Assembly (NCBI GenBank): GCA_030744755.1
Contig: JASLPY010000006.1
Location: 1-64,000, forward strand
DNA length: 64,000 bases
Reading direction: 5' to 3'
Source: Kiritimatiellia bacterium
GTDB taxonomy: Bacteria; Verrucomicrobiota; Kiritimatiellia; UBA8416; JADHWI01
Of this stretch, positions 18,506 through 28,282 are shown piece by piece (the stretch's first letter is position 1; each line of letters begins with the position of its first letter). Under the pieces are notes generated by a model. That model saw nothing but the letters and a program-made list of their open reading frames with translations. It did no database searches and had not been told where the DNA came from. A program made the position numbers and the translations under genes.

Positions 18506-18956
18506 AGCCGATTGCGCTGTTAGCGCCCTCAGATGGAATGCTGGAGTGCTGGAGTATTGGAGTGGGGATCGCTCCGCGGGGAACGGCGAGGGGAATGAGC
18601 GCGATTATGATCTGCAATTGGGAATGGGTGCGCTCGCCGATCCTACTCGCACTCTCCTGCTCGCCGATCCGGCAGACTTTCGAAGAAATGCCGAATGGTC
18701 TTCAGGTCGGGGGAATCGTCCAGTCTGTTCCATGCAAACAATGAATCGGTCGCATAAAGAATCATGACGAACTTTATACAACCCAACCGATCCCCTCGGC
18801 AGTACCCTTCTGGTCGAAAAATGAAGAAAAAGATCAGTAATTCCTTTGATGCCTCAGAAACCTTAAGAAACATCATGACCGCTTGGGGGAACGCTATTCT
18901 GACACCACTCCATAACTCCATTACTCCACGCTGGTTGCGCCACAGCGCAATCGGCT
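18506..18956. mobile_element. 451-bp MITE-like element with about 55-bp terminal inverted repeats
   Basis: The left end AGCCGATTGCGCTGT (18506-18520), followed by TGGAGTATTGGAGTGG (to 18564), is mirrored at the right end (18905-18956), whose complement reads AGCCGATTGCGCTGT, then TGGAGTAATGGAG and TATGGAGTGG. On the minus strand from 18765 a short frame (MILYATDSLFAWNRLDDSP, ending near 18643) looks protein-like. From memory it resembles the N-terminus of some PVC transposases, so this may be a deletion derivative of an IS. No direct repeat at the ends was confirmed. Confidence 0.6.
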
Positions 18957-19070
18957 CAAGCGGAGAATCCTCTTATTGCAATGTTCGCGCAAGCCGATAC
19001 AATTCTTACGTACTGGGTCAGAAGTCTCCACACGACGCAGCATGGACAAGAGAATATCCAGGGAAAGCTC

Positions 19071-20054
19071 ATGACAAGAAATGAGACAGCAACAACAAGG
19101 CGCCAATTCCTGAAAGCAACAGCAGGAGTCTCGTCTGGTGCCATACTCGGAACGCTGACGCCGCGAACGCTTGCAGCCGATGGCAAGGTCGGGCAGGGCA
19201 TGCCGACACGAGAGCTGGGAAAAACCGGCATGAAGATATCTACTCTGGCTTTCGGTGCCGGAAGTCAGTTCAAGAGGAACAAGAATGGCGACTGGGAACC
19301 GTTGCTGCAGAAGGCTGTCGAACTTGGCATCAACTATTTTGACACTCACAACGACTACGGAACAGAAAGCCGCTTCGGCGAGATCCTACCGCAATACCGC
19401 GACAAGATTTACATTACGACCAAGTTCGATCCCCGCGACGAAAAGGGCGCGATGAGATCATTCGAACGTAGTCTCAAGGCGCTGAAGACCGATTACGTGG
19501 ACGTCCTCATGATCCATGCGCTATCTCCTAAGGACGACATTGAAGCGATCGAAAAAGGCGTTTGGAAAAGAATGCAGCAACTGAAGAGCGAGGGCATCGC
19601 AAAGTTCATAGGCTTCTCATCTATGGACAGCGCCAGCAAATCGAAAGAGTTCATCGAGAAACTGGCTCCCGATGTTGCCATGGTAGCTATAAATCCCACT
19701 CGTTACAGGAAGTATGCCGAGATGGTAGTGGAGCCGGCGCTGAAACAGGGCACAGGCCTGCTGGCCATGAAGGTCGTCAGGGGTATCGTGGAACAGAATG
19801 GAAATACACCCAGCGGTCTGCTTTACTACGCACTCAGCCAGGACGGAGTGGCTGCCGCCGTTGTGGGCCATTACGGCATAAACATCCTCGAAGAAAACGT
19901 AGACATCGTCCGAAAACTGGGTGGTACGAAGAAGATGAGTATGCGAAGACAGGGCATAATGGAGCGCAGATGCGCTTCGCTTGCCAACCCGGCCACGTTG
20001 TGCTGGGCCCGCCCGGATTATATCGATGACGGCGATTTTGCGATGTATGTATAA
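19071..20054 (+). CDS. Tat-exported aldo/keto reductase
   Basis: About 327 aa. I chose the ATG at 19071 because it begins a Tat signal with the twin-arginine motif TTRRQFLKATAG and an Ala-rich stretch ending LAADG; an upstream in-frame ATG at 18981 has no such sense. Aldo/keto motifs: FGAGSQF, NYFDTHNDYG (Asp, Tyr), TTKFDP (Lys) and VLMIHAL (His). The C-terminus lacks the Fe-S cysteines of the neighbouring reductase. Predicted periplasmic, cofactor-loaded before export. A palindromic repeat follows the stop. Confidence 0.85.
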   Translation: MTRNETATTRRQFLKATAGVSSGAILGTLTPRTLAADGKVGQGMPTRELGKTGMKISTLAFGAGSQFKRNKNGDWEPLLQKAVELGINYFDTHNDYGTESRFGEILPQYRDKIYITTKFDPRDEKGAMRSFERSLKALKTDYVDVLMIHALSPKDDIEAIEKGVWKRMQQLKSEGIAKFIGFSSMDSASKSKEFIEKLAPDVAMVAINPTRYRKYAEMVVEPALKQGTGLLAMKVVRGIVEQNGNTPSGLLYYALSQDGVAAAVVGHYGINILEENVDIVRKLGGTKKMSMRRQGIMERRCASLANPATLCWARPDYIDDGDFAMYV

Positions 20055-20100
20055 GGTGGATGGGGATATAGGGAAATGGTACTGGTTTAAAGCGGACACG

Positions 20101-20176
20101 CCTTACGGCGTTAACTACGAACAGCAACGCAATGTGTTCCAATGTTTGTAGTTAAGCCCGTGAGGGCTGTTCTTCT
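20101..20176. repeat. Palindromic repeat family B, copy 2
   Basis: The left arm CCTTACGGCGTTAACTAC (20101-20118) and the right arm TGTAGTTAAGCCCGTGAGG are followed by GTTCTTCT. Same layout as 15638-15720. Lies in the 206-bp gap between the Tat aldo/keto reductase and the SGNH protein. Confidence 0.8.
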
Positions 20177-20260
20177 TTGTTGCACTGAAGAACCTTAAAA
20201 TCGTGCCATTCGGGCTACAGGGCAAACCCATATGGAAGTGGAAATGGAGTCAGAGAGTCA

Positions 20261-21001
20261 ATGAACAGAACCATGATACCTGTCGTCGCGGTGTTCGCCT
20301 TCATGCTTGTCCAAGCCGGCGCCCTCGCCCGGGAAAAGAAAGTCCTCATGCTCGGTAACAGTTACTCCTCAGGAACGGCGCACTGGATCAAGACAATGTT
20401 CACGAAGGAATCAGCCGGATACAAGTTCACTGTACTCAGTCCCGGTGGAAAAGACCTGCAGTATCATGCGAACGCGGAGGCCACCCTGGCCAAGTTGAAA
20501 TCAGAGAAATGGGATGTTCTCATCATGCAGGGGCAGAGTCTTCAGACAGCGGCAACACCGGCGCATCCAGCCCAATTCCAGCAGCAGGTCACTGCCCTGG
20601 TAGAGTTGGCCCGGGAACACAACGTTCCGCGCATCATGCTTTTCCAGACCTGGGGACGCCGCGACGGGCACAAGCAGTTCAAGGATGCATATCCTGATTT
20701 TCAGACGATGCACAGGCGGGTTTCGGAGCAATACGGGATCGCGGGCGAAAAGAACAAGGTTGAAGTCGTGCCGGTGGGCACTGCGTTCGCGGTGATTCAC
20801 AAGGAACACGACGAGCTGTTCCGTGGCTTGTACAAGAAAGACGGAAGCCACCCGAGCCCCCAGGCCGGCTACATGGCCGCTTGCGTCTTTTACGGAGCCA
20901 TCACCGGAAACTCTCCCCTGCAGGTCAAATGGGATGATAAGTTGCCCGGAGAAACGGCAGCCATCCTGAAGAAAGCCGCGGCAGGCGCGCTTACAATGTG
21001 A
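20261..21001 (+). CDS. Secreted SGNH/GDSL-like hydrolase family protein
   Basis: 246 aa with an N-terminal signal peptide ending near ALA-REKK. Block I is VLMLGNSYSSG with the putative nucleophile Ser; the C-terminal DGSHPSPQAG supplies the Asp-x-x-His pair of SGNH enzymes; a MQGQS motif sits near residue 85-90. Family members are esterases or acetylesterases acting on carbohydrates. It is 39 bases upstream of an HzsA-related gene on the same strand and probably cotranscribed. The substrate is unknown. Confidence 0.75.
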   Translation: MNRTMIPVVAVFAFMLVQAGALAREKKVLMLGNSYSSGTAHWIKTMFTKESAGYKFTVLSPGGKDLQYHANAEATLAKLKSEKWDVLIMQGQSLQTAATPAHPAQFQQQVTALVELAREHNVPRIMLFQTWGRRDGHKQFKDAYPDFQTMHRRVSEQYGIAGEKNKVEVVPVGTAFAVIHKEHDELFRGLYKKDGSHPSPQAGYMAACVFYGAITGNSPLQVKWDDKLPGETAAILKKAAAGALTM

Positions 21002-21040
21002 TAAGTCTTCTCAGGTTAGTTAACTGGAGTGAATGAAGCT

Positions 21041-23551
21041 ATGAAACGAATAAGTGACTTTGGATTGATTCTGGCAATTATCTTCACCGCAACCTGCGTC
21101 AACGACAGAAGCTGCGCACAGGCCGTGGAGAACAATGCGAGCGGCCCCGTCCCTCCCGGCATAGCGTATCCGGATGGCGAAGCACAACGCAGGTTCGACG
21201 ATCTCGCCTCCAACCTGCGGGAGCGCGGTAAGATCAACGGGCACAGATCTCAGACATTCCACGAACAGGCACTGATCCATGATACCGATCGTGATCCGCT
21301 GGACATTGTTCTGCGTCGTACCAGTGCGTTGCTGACCGATATTGCCAATCTTCCAAAAGCGCCGAACCTGAAGGGACTGGCCGGGGAACTGGCCGATCTG
21401 AAGAAGAAGGCAGGTGCTGTCGAAGCGGCCGATACCGTTGCGCGCCGCGCGCTCTTCGATGAGACCTGCCGCCTCCGGCGGCGCATCGCCTTCTCCAATC
21501 CGTTGCTGGATTTCAACGAGATCCTCATCACGAAACGCAGGCTTCAAGTATTCGAGCACATGTGCGATCAGTACTATGGCGTGCACGGGAAGGTTGGCGG
21601 TGGAGTTTACGTGTTGTCCGACCCGTTCGGCTCAAAACCGCAGATACATGACGTCCTGGCCAATTCTGTTGTACAAAAGGGACGCCTGAAGGGACAGAAG
21701 CTTTCAGGCACCGGTTCTTTTCTTTCGCCTGACCTCTCGTTTGACGGCAAGGACATCCTGTTTGCCTACGTGGAATGTGACGGCCCCGGGGGTCATGATT
21801 TTCACCTGGAGCATTCCCGTGGCCACTGGAGCCAGGGGCGGTCATACCATATATTCAAAAGCAGGATCGATGGTACCGGGCTTGAACAACTTACAGACGG
21901 GACCTTTAACGATTTTGATCCTTGCTGGATGCCCAGTGGCCGCATTGCCTTCATCACTGAACGGCGTGGCGGCTACCTGAGGTGCGGACGCGCCTGTCCC
22001 ACCTACACCCTCTATGATATGGCTGCCGATGGGTCCGGTATCAGCTGTCTCTCGTATCACGAAACCAACGAATGGCATCCCAGCGTCAAGCATGACGGGA
22101 TGATTGTCTGGACGCGCTGGGACTATGTCGACCGGCACGGTCAAGTCGCCCACATGCCATGGACTACTACTCCGGATGGTCGTGATCCACGCGCCATACA
22201 CGGCAACTACGCCGTCCGCAAAAAGCGTCCGGACATGGAAACCAATATGCGGGCCATTCCCGGGTCACAGAAGATTGTTGGCGTTGCCTCCCCGCATCAC
22301 GGTCAATCATTTGGATCGTTGATAGTTCTCGACCCCAGCGTTGAGGATGATGACATGGCAGCCCCGCTCAAGCGTCTGACTCCCGAGGTAGGATTCCCCG
22401 AATCGCAGACCAACAAACGCCAGGATGCGGACTATGGACAGCCGTGGCCGCTGAACGAGAACCATTACCTCTGCGCTTACGAGCCTACGGGTGGCTCGGC
22501 CGGTTCGCGCAAATACGGCATCTACCTGGTTGATGTGTACGGGAACAAGGAGTTGATCTACAAAGATCCGTCCATCGCCAGCCAGAGCCCCATACCAGTC
22601 AAGAAGCGACCAAGACCGCCCGTTCTGCCCGAAATGTCTAAGCGGCTCGCAAAGAATCCGCCTAAAGAGGCAACCGTTGGAGTTGTTAACGTGAACCTTA
22701 CAAGAACACCATTTCCAGAAGGAACGAAGATCACGGCCCTTCGTATCTACCAGATCTTTCCCCTGTCAGTCGCATCGCAGAGGGTTACCCACTCTACCGG
22801 GTTCCAGTGCCCGCAGGGAACTGATTCGATCAATCTCACCCGCGCAGTGCTTGGAACTGTTCCCGTGGAGAAGGATGGCAGCGCCCACTTCACTGTGCCG
22901 GCAGGAAAGGAAATGTTTTTTCAGCTCCTTGATGAAGACGGTCTGGCGGTAACATCGATGCGGTCGGGAACACATTTTCAGCCGGGTGAGCGCATGATGT
23001 GCCAGGGCTGTCATGAACCAAGATACGGGGCACCGACAACACCGGCGAAATCCTCACCCCTGGCAATGCAGCGCCCCCCCTCACGGCCGAAACCTGACGT
23101 TGATGGCACAAGCCCCTTCAGCTACCCCCGCCTGGTGCAACCGGTGCTGGATAAGCATTGCGTGAAGTGCCATGCCGAGGACAAGACAAAGAAAGCGCCA
23201 CGATTGGACAGCGAGGTGGCAAAATCGGGCAGGTCGACCTATATGAACCCGAACACGTCCTATTATGTCTCGTACCTGTCTCTCATGCCCAAGTTTGGTT
23301 TCTATGACTACGGCGGAAAAAACTGGGAGGACCCGAAATGGTACCGGACAACGCCTGGCGAGTTCGGAGCGCGGGCATCGAAGCTGTACCAGATGCTCAA
23401 GAAAGGGCATTACAAACTGAAACTGCCGCCGGAGGATATGCATCGTATTACAGTGTGGCTCGATTCGTGTTCGCCATTCTACGGAGTATATGAGAAAGAA
23501 GGTGGTGAGGCCCAACTGCGGGGTGAGATCGCAATGCCGACCCTGCAATAA
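21041..23551 (+). CDS. HzsA-related secreted di-heme c protein with beta-propeller
   Basis: About 836 aa. I chose the ATG at 21041 (GGAG upstream, hydrophobic signal peptide) over a GTG at 21029. The central part (about 220-500) has TolB/propeller-like repeats (YVECDGPGG, PCWMPSGRIAF). Two c-type heme motifs lie near the C-terminus: CQGCH (about 654-658) and, after QPVLDKH, CVKCH (about 707-711). This is the architecture of proteins related to hydrazine synthase alpha subunit, which are common in PVC genomes lacking anammox; their real function is unknown. No hydrazine synthase beta/gamma genes are nearby, so hydrazine chemistry is not supported. Likely periplasmic electron transfer or oxidation of a substrate (inference). 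Confidence 0.85.
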   Translation: MKRISDFGLILAIIFTATCVNDRSCAQAVENNASGPVPPGIAYPDGEAQRRFDDLASNLRERGKINGHRSQTFHEQALIHDTDRDPLDIVLRRTSALLTDIANLPKAPNLKGLAGELADLKKKAGAVEAADTVARRALFDETCRLRRRIAFSNPLLDFNEILITKRRLQVFEHMCDQYYGVHGKVGGGVYVLSDPFGSKPQIHDVLANSVVQKGRLKGQKLSGTGSFLSPDLSFDGKDILFAYVECDGPGGHDFHLEHSRGHWSQGRSYHIFKSRIDGTGLEQLTDGTFNDFDPCWMPSGRIAFITERRGGYLRCGRACPTYTLYDMAADGSGISCLSYHETNEWHPSVKHDGMIVWTRWDYVDRHGQVAHMPWTTTPDGRDPRAIHGNYAVRKKRPDMETNMRAIPGSQKIVGVASPHHGQSFGSLIVLDPSVEDDDMAAPLKRLTPEVGFPESQTNKRQDADYGQPWPLNENHYLCAYEPTGGSAGSRKYGIYLVDVYGNKELIYKDPSIASQSPIPVKKRPRPPVLPEMSKRLAKNPPKEATVGVVNVNLTRTPFPEGTKITALRIYQIFPLSVASQRVTHSTGFQCPQGTDSINLTRAVLGTVPVEKDGSAHFTVPAGKEMFFQLLDEDGLAVTSMRSGTHFQPGERMMCQGCHEPRYGAPTTPAKSSPLAMQRPPSRPKPDVDGTSPFSYPRLVQPVLDKHCVKCHAEDKTKKAPRLDSEVAKSGRSTYMNPNTSYYVSYLSLMPKFGFYDYGGKNWEDPKWYRTTPGEFGARASKLYQMLKKGHYKLKLPPEDMHRITVWLDSCSPFYGVYEKEGGEAQLRGEIAMPTLQ

Positions 23552-23683
23552 GGGTAGCTTCGCACTTCCAGCAGGACGCCCAAGACGGGGGGAGCCCGTT
23601 GCCTCCGCTCCCTTCCACCTCTGATCAATCCAATCCGGCGGAAAGGTAGACAAGTCACCAGACATATCCATCAACCTTCGGGG
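23552..23683. other. Short gap with hairpin before the TPR membrane protein gene
   Basis: Contains CATCAACC-TTCGG-GGTTGGAT-like pairing just before the TTG/GTG start candidates (about 23667-23690). May be a terminator for the HzsA-related gene or a leader structure. No gene. Confidence 0.35.
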
Positions 23684-26600
23684 TTGGATCAATATGGAAC
23701 GAAAGCAGTGAGTCGAGAAGCAACGCAAGTATCGGGGGTTCGCTGGTTCGACCTTCTACTAGCCTTGTTAGTCATCCTGGTCTCGGGTGTTGTCTACGGT
23801 ATGTTTCTCTGCAGAGAAGCTTACCCCGGAACTCCGGCAGATCTTATTGTGAGTTGTTCGGGCCTCTTCCCAAAAATGACGCCGCTCAATCCCCTGTGGC
23901 ACGTTCTAATCAGGATATCCAGCAAGCTGGCCTTTCTCGGAACGCCCCTGGCAGTGAACATTCTGGGCGCGGTACTGTCCGCAATCTCGGTTGGCCTGGT
24001 CTACCTGATCGTTGAGACGATAGTTACATCGCTTGGTAAGGGGCACACCCGCCACGTCCGGAGAGTTGCAATAGCCGCCCGACTGGCGGGACTACTGGCT
24101 GCATTCGCGCTGGCATTCTGCGTTCCGTTCTGGGCTATCGCAACCAGGGGCCATCCGGCGACACTCCACGCGATGATGATGCTCCTGTCAACGTGGTTTG
24201 TACTCGGTTTTCTAAGAACACCGAAAGCCACCAGGCTGGCGATAGCGGCTTTTCTGTGCGGCGTTGGAGCCCTGGAGTCTCCTGCTTTTATCGTGGCGGG
24301 ACCTATCTTCGCGGCAGTTGTCTGTTGCTACCTGTTGATATACGACCGGATCCGGACAAAGCTTGTTGTCCCTGCCGCCTTTTGTGGAATTGCCGCTGTA
24401 TGCCTCTCGCTTGTTGTCGGGTGGGCTTTCGCCGGGTCCGATGGTTACCACTTCAGCGGATATGCAAGCTACTTCAAAGTGATACGCTTCTTCTGGCTTG
24501 CCCAACTTAACCTCCTGAGATCAAGTCTCCCCAAGATCGGCTGGTTGATGATACTAATAACGTCAGCCGTACCGGGAATAACAGCGCTGAGCATGGCAAG
24601 AGACACCCTGGGCGAAGAGAAGAGCGAGAGTTTCTACATTCGGGCGAGAGAATGGAGCTACCCGATCCTTCATCTTATTCTCACCGCCGTGACAGTTGCA
24701 TGCCTGTGGAACGTGAATTCCCTGGCACCCTGGCGGATCACCGGCGTTGACCGCGCAATGCTCATGCCGCCACTTCTCATCTGCCTGACATTCGGCTACC
24801 TCGTTGCGTATTGGTTTCTCCTGCCTACATCCTGGTGGCTGGCTACCCAACGTCCTTTCAAGGTCTGGACAAGAAGGTACTTCGGGTATGTACTGGCATT
24901 TCCGTTCGTGGCACTGGTGCTTGTCATGCCATTCCGCAATTCCGTGCCCGCCGACAGCAGACACGGCGATATCGCGACGGTATTTGCAGAGGAGATCGTG
25001 GATTGCCTCGACGGTCAGGAATGGTTGATCACGAATGGTGCCGTGGACAACCAATTGAGAGTTGTGGCGGACAGGAAGGGGCGCAGGCTTCACCTTCTCG
25101 ACCTGGGCCGGGCGCGTGACAGGGGGTTCATGGCATACGTGGAATCCCTTCTGACGACGGATCGCGAAAAGAACATTGTACGTCTCGGGCCCACGTTGCT
25201 TGTCCAGAACTGGATACGCAACAACGCAAGTTTTGCCGAGAGGACGGCTTTTCTCGTGGCGCCGGAATTACTTGAAAACGCCGGCCTTGCAGCAATTCCC
25301 CGCAAACTTGTTTTCGTGGCGGCAAAGAGTGTCGATTCAATTGGCTTTGATGCTCTGCTGGCGGATCACGACAGCTTCTGGGCGAACTTTCCTACGCGAT
25401 TGGACTCCATCGGTTCGCCTTCCCGCGAATCCTCAAGGATCTATCAACATGCATTGAGGCACGCCAGCATGGTTGCAAACCAGCTTGCGGTGCTGGCCGA
25501 AGACACTGGCAGAACCGCGGAAGCTTACAGGATATATCACGAGGCAAAAGGGATCTGTACCAACAACATAAGCGTTCTATCGAATCTCCTCTCGCTTGCT
25601 CCCGTTCATGGCAAAGAATCCGACGAAGAAAGCCTGCGCGAGGAAATGCGCAAGGCAGTATCCGGTTTGAGAGGGCGGCCGGACATTCTATCGGTCAACC
25701 GTTTCTACGGTACTGTCAGGCGTCCCGCCGCCTTTCTCGCCCTTGCCCGAACGCAGGCCTTTGCGGACAGAATTGACGGTGCGACGGCGAGCATGGAGAA
25801 AGCGGTAGCTGCAGCGAATGCGGATCGCAGAATCCTCTTGCAGCACGGACTGGCCGATACTTATCTAATGGCCGACGACACGGAGAAGGTGGAGGCGGTG
25901 TACCGTAATATCCTCGAGAAGTCTCCCTCGGACGCGGGCGCACTGGTTGGCCTGGCCAGCATCACGGCGAGGAAGGGCTACTTCGACGAGGCCACCGAAT
26001 TACTGAACAAGGCCCGGGCAAGCGGGGCGCCCGAGCATCACATCACTCTCGAAAAGGCCATCATTGCCTGCATGCATTCAAAACCGGCCGCCGCGCGCCC
26101 CCTGTTGAGGAAGCTTGTTAAAGAGCACCCCGCATACCTGCGAGCATGGGTAGTTCTGGCCGGTGTGAACGAGATGCAGAATGACACGGAAGGCATGCAG
26201 GAATGCCTCGACAAGGTGAGAGTTCTGAAGCGCGACTCTTTCCATGCGGAGATCATACAAGCGCGCATCAACATCCGCCGCGGAGAATGGGAGGCCGCAG
26301 AAGAGCCTCTTCTGAAGGCCCTTTTGACCAGGCCGAATAATGCACGCATTCTTGAGCAGATGGTGCTTGTTCAGCTGACTCTAGACAGGTCCGTTGCCCT
26401 CGACACGTATGTCACAAGGCTCTTGCGCTCCGATCCCGAGAATTTCTTCGGAAACCATCTTCGTGGACGCCTGCAATACAAGCGGCGTGAATTGGGAATG
26501 GCCGAGGACTCATTCAGAAAAGCCCTTACAACCAGAAGAAGTGCCAAGATTCTCAATGACCTGGCCTGGGTTCTGCAGGAAGGGGGCAACCTCTCCGAGG

Positions 26601-26905
26601 CCGAGGTCCTTACACGAGAAACTGTCACACTGGAGCCTGACGGTCACCATGCATGGGACACCCTGGGGGTCATCCTGTTCAAATCGGGAGAGCTTGACGA
26701 AGCAAGGCAGGCTTTCGGCGAATGTCTTAGAATCAGTCCAAATCACACCGGCGCATTACTGAGGACCACGGACATCCTGATAACGCAAGGCGACAGACGT
26801 ACGGCGGCCATCACCGTCAGGCGACTCGAAGACATGAGAGAGACTCTCTCTGCAAGAGATGTCAAGGATCTCGCAGCCATCAAAGAGAGGCTGGGCGAGT
26901 TGTAG
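23684..26905 (+). CDS. Polytopic membrane protein (DUF2723/glycosyltransferase-like) with C-terminal TPR repeats
   Basis: About 1070 aa. Residues about 20-420 contain some ten hydrophobic helices with an early periplasmic loop carrying PGTPADL and NPLWHVL, as in DUF2723-type proteins, which are distant GT-C glycosyltransferase relatives. Residues about 600-1070 are helical TPR repeats (for example LADTYLMADDTEKVEAVYRN and LGVILFKSGELDEARQAF). The start is uncertain: a TTG at 23684 or a GTG at 23708. Its end lies 3 bases from the convergent response-regulator gene. Perhaps an envelope assembly or O-glycosylation scaffold (inference). Confidence 0.75.
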   Translation: MDQYGTKAVSREATQVSGVRWFDLLLALLVILVSGVVYGMFLCREAYPGTPADLIVSCSGLFPKMTPLNPLWHVLIRISSKLAFLGTPLAVNILGAVLSAISVGLVYLIVETIVTSLGKGHTRHVRRVAIAARLAGLLAAFALAFCVPFWAIATRGHPATLHAMMMLLSTWFVLGFLRTPKATRLAIAAFLCGVGALESPAFIVAGPIFAAVVCCYLLIYDRIRTKLVVPAAFCGIAAVCLSLVVGWAFAGSDGYHFSGYASYFKVIRFFWLAQLNLLRSSLPKIGWLMILITSAVPGITALSMARDTLGEEKSESFYIRAREWSYPILHLILTAVTVACLWNVNSLAPWRITGVDRAMLMPPLLICLTFGYLVAYWFLLPTSWWLATQRPFKVWTRRYFGYVLAFPFVALVLVMPFRNSVPADSRHGDIATVFAEEIVDCLDGQEWLITNGAVDNQLRVVADRKGRRLHLLDLGRARDRGFMAYVESLLTTDREKNIVRLGPTLLVQNWIRNNASFAERTAFLVAPELLENAGLAAIPRKLVFVAAKSVDSIGFDALLADHDSFWANFPTRLDSIGSPSRESSRIYQHALRHASMVANQLAVLAEDTGRTAEAYRIYHEAKGICTNNISVLSNLLSLAPVHGKESDEESLREEMRKAVSGLRGRPDILSVNRFYGTVRRPAAFLALARTQAFADRIDGATASMEKAVAAANADRRILLQHGLADTYLMADDTEKVEAVYRNILEKSPSDAGALVGLASITARKGYFDEATELLNKARASGAPEHHITLEKAIIACMHSKPAAARPLLRKLVKEHPAYLRAWVVLAGVNEMQNDTEGMQECLDKVRVLKRDSFHAEIIQARINIRRGEWEAAEEPLLKALLTRPNNARILEQMVLVQLTLDRSVALDTYVTRLLRSDPENFFGNHLRGRLQYKRRELGMAEDSFRKALTTRRSAKILNDLAWVLQEGGNLSEAEVLTRETVTLEPDGHHAWDTLGVILFKSGELDEARQAFGECLRISPNHTGALLRTTDILITQGDRRTAAITVRRLEDMRETLSARDVKDLAAIKERLGEL

Positions 26906-26908
26906 CGG

Positions 26909-28282
26909 TTACGATGAGAAGGCGCTCGATTCTATGTCGAGCTTCTCCATGCGGTACCGGAGTATTCGGCGCGTTGTTCCGAGCTGGTCGGCAGCACGGG
27001 TTTGGACGCCCTTTGTCTCTTTCAGCGCCTTCTCTATTATCTTTCGTTCGTAGGTGTTTACGGCATCTTCGAGCGTCATGCCTTCCGGTGAGACGAAAGT
27101 CATTCCACCGTCGCCACTGTGAAATTCCTCCGGGAGGTGCTCCGGCATGATATGGTGGTCCCGCCGATGCAGAACAACCATTCTCTCAATGATATTTCGC
27201 AATTCTCGGACGTTTCCAGGCCATGGATACCTGCACAACATGGCAAGGGCGTCCTCGTCGAAGCCGTCAATATCTGCATCCATACTTCGGCGGAAGAACT
27301 CCAGGAAATGCGAGGCAAGTAAAGGGATATCGCCATGCCTTTCTCTGAGCGGCGGCAAATATGCAGGGACCACGCTCAACCTGTAATAAAGGTCATCCCG
27401 GAAATCCCCCTTCTTGACTTCATCACGAAGATCTTTCGCAGACGCGGCAACGATTCGTGCGTTTGTGCGAATCACCCGGGTGCCACCGACGCGCATAAAC
27501 TCACGTTCCTGCAGGACTCTCAGAAGCTTGACCTGTGTGGTCATACTCATCTCGCTGACTTCGTCGAAGAAGAGAGTTCCCGACCCCGCCAGGTCGAAGC
27601 GGCCTGGTTTCCGCTTATCTGCATTTGTGAAGGCGCCCTTCTCATGGCCAAACAGTTCACTTTCCATCAAGGTCTCAGACAGCGAGGCACAGTGGACTGC
27701 AACGAAAGGCTCATCTTTGCGCGTGCTGCTCAAGTGGAGAAGCCGGGCGGCCAGTTCCTTTCCGGTACCGCTCTCACCGCGGATCAACACTGTCGAGTCC
27801 GTGTCGGCCGCTTTGCGTACATCGTCGAGTGCAGTCATGAAAGAAGGAGATGTGCCTATGATGTTCTTGACCGGGAACTCCCGGTAGACATCGGTCTGGA
27901 GTGTCTCCACCTTGCGAGAGAGAGTGGTATTCTCGATGGCTCTCTTGGCTATTCGCATGATGTCCTGGATGTCGAAGGGTTTGGTTACGAAATCGTACGC
28001 GCCTTCGCGCATCGCCTCCACCACAGGCCGCACCGAAGTGAGGGCACTTATCATAACCACGGGGACATCAGGATACAGTCCCTGGAGATCCTTGAGAAAC
28101 GAAAGGCCATCCTTGCCGGGCATGCTCACATCAAGCAGGATCAGGTCGACCGGCTCCTTGGCAAGTGTCTGGCCGGCGCTCTCCGCCCCATCCGCCATGG
28201 ACACGTCGTATGTCCCCGAGAAGATGGCGTGTAACGATTGCCTTGTACCTACTTCATCATCAACTACAAGCACGCGCTTCAT
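26909..28282 (-). CDS. Sigma-54-dependent response regulator (NtrC family)
   Basis: 457 aa in the classic three-domain layout: receiver (1-120, DDE at 8-10, phosphoacceptor D51, KP at 101-102), AAA+ domain (about 140-380) with Walker A GESGTGKE (169-176) and Walker B FFDEVSEM (238-245), and a Fis-type helix-turn-helix (about 415-450). The sigma-54 contact loop reads GAFTNA (216-221) instead of the usual GAFTGA. Last gene of an overlapping operon with two sensor kinases and a ketoacyl synthase; it overlaps the soluble kinase by 23 bases. A -24/-12 promoter found before the fadL-like gene is a plausible target (inference). Confidence 0.93.
   Translation of the reverse strand: MKRVLVVDDEVGTRQSLHAIFSGTYDVSMADGAESAGQTLAKEPVDLILLDVSMPGKDGLSFLKDLQGLYPDVPVVMISALTSVRPVVEAMREGAYDFVTKPFDIQDIMRIAKRAIENTTLSRKVETLQTDVYREFPVKNIIGTSPSFMTALDDVRKAADTDSTVLIRGESGTGKELAARLLHLSSTRKDEPFVAVHCASLSETLMESELFGHEKGAFTNADKRKPGRFDLAGSGTLFFDEVSEMSMTTQVKLLRVLQEREFMRVGGTRVIRTNARIVAASAKDLRDEVKKGDFRDDLYYRLSVVPAYLPPLRERHGDIPLLASHFLEFFRRSMDADIDGFDEDALAMLCRYPWPGNVRELRNIIERMVVLHRRDHHIMPEHLPEEFHSGDGGMTFVSPEGMTLEDAVNTYERKIIEKALKETKGVQTRAADQLGTTRRILRYRMEKLDIESSAFSS

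Noticed and set aside
18643-18921. A 92-aa minus-strand gene inside the MITE-like element
   Set aside because: Only the middle part looks protein-like, there is no ribosome site, and it ends abruptly; better explained as a transposase remnant.
21041-23551. Reading the HzsA-related genes as hydrazine synthase (anammox)
   Set aside because: Only alpha-like subunits are present, with no beta/gamma partners or other anammox genes; such homologues are frequent in non-anammox PVC genomes.
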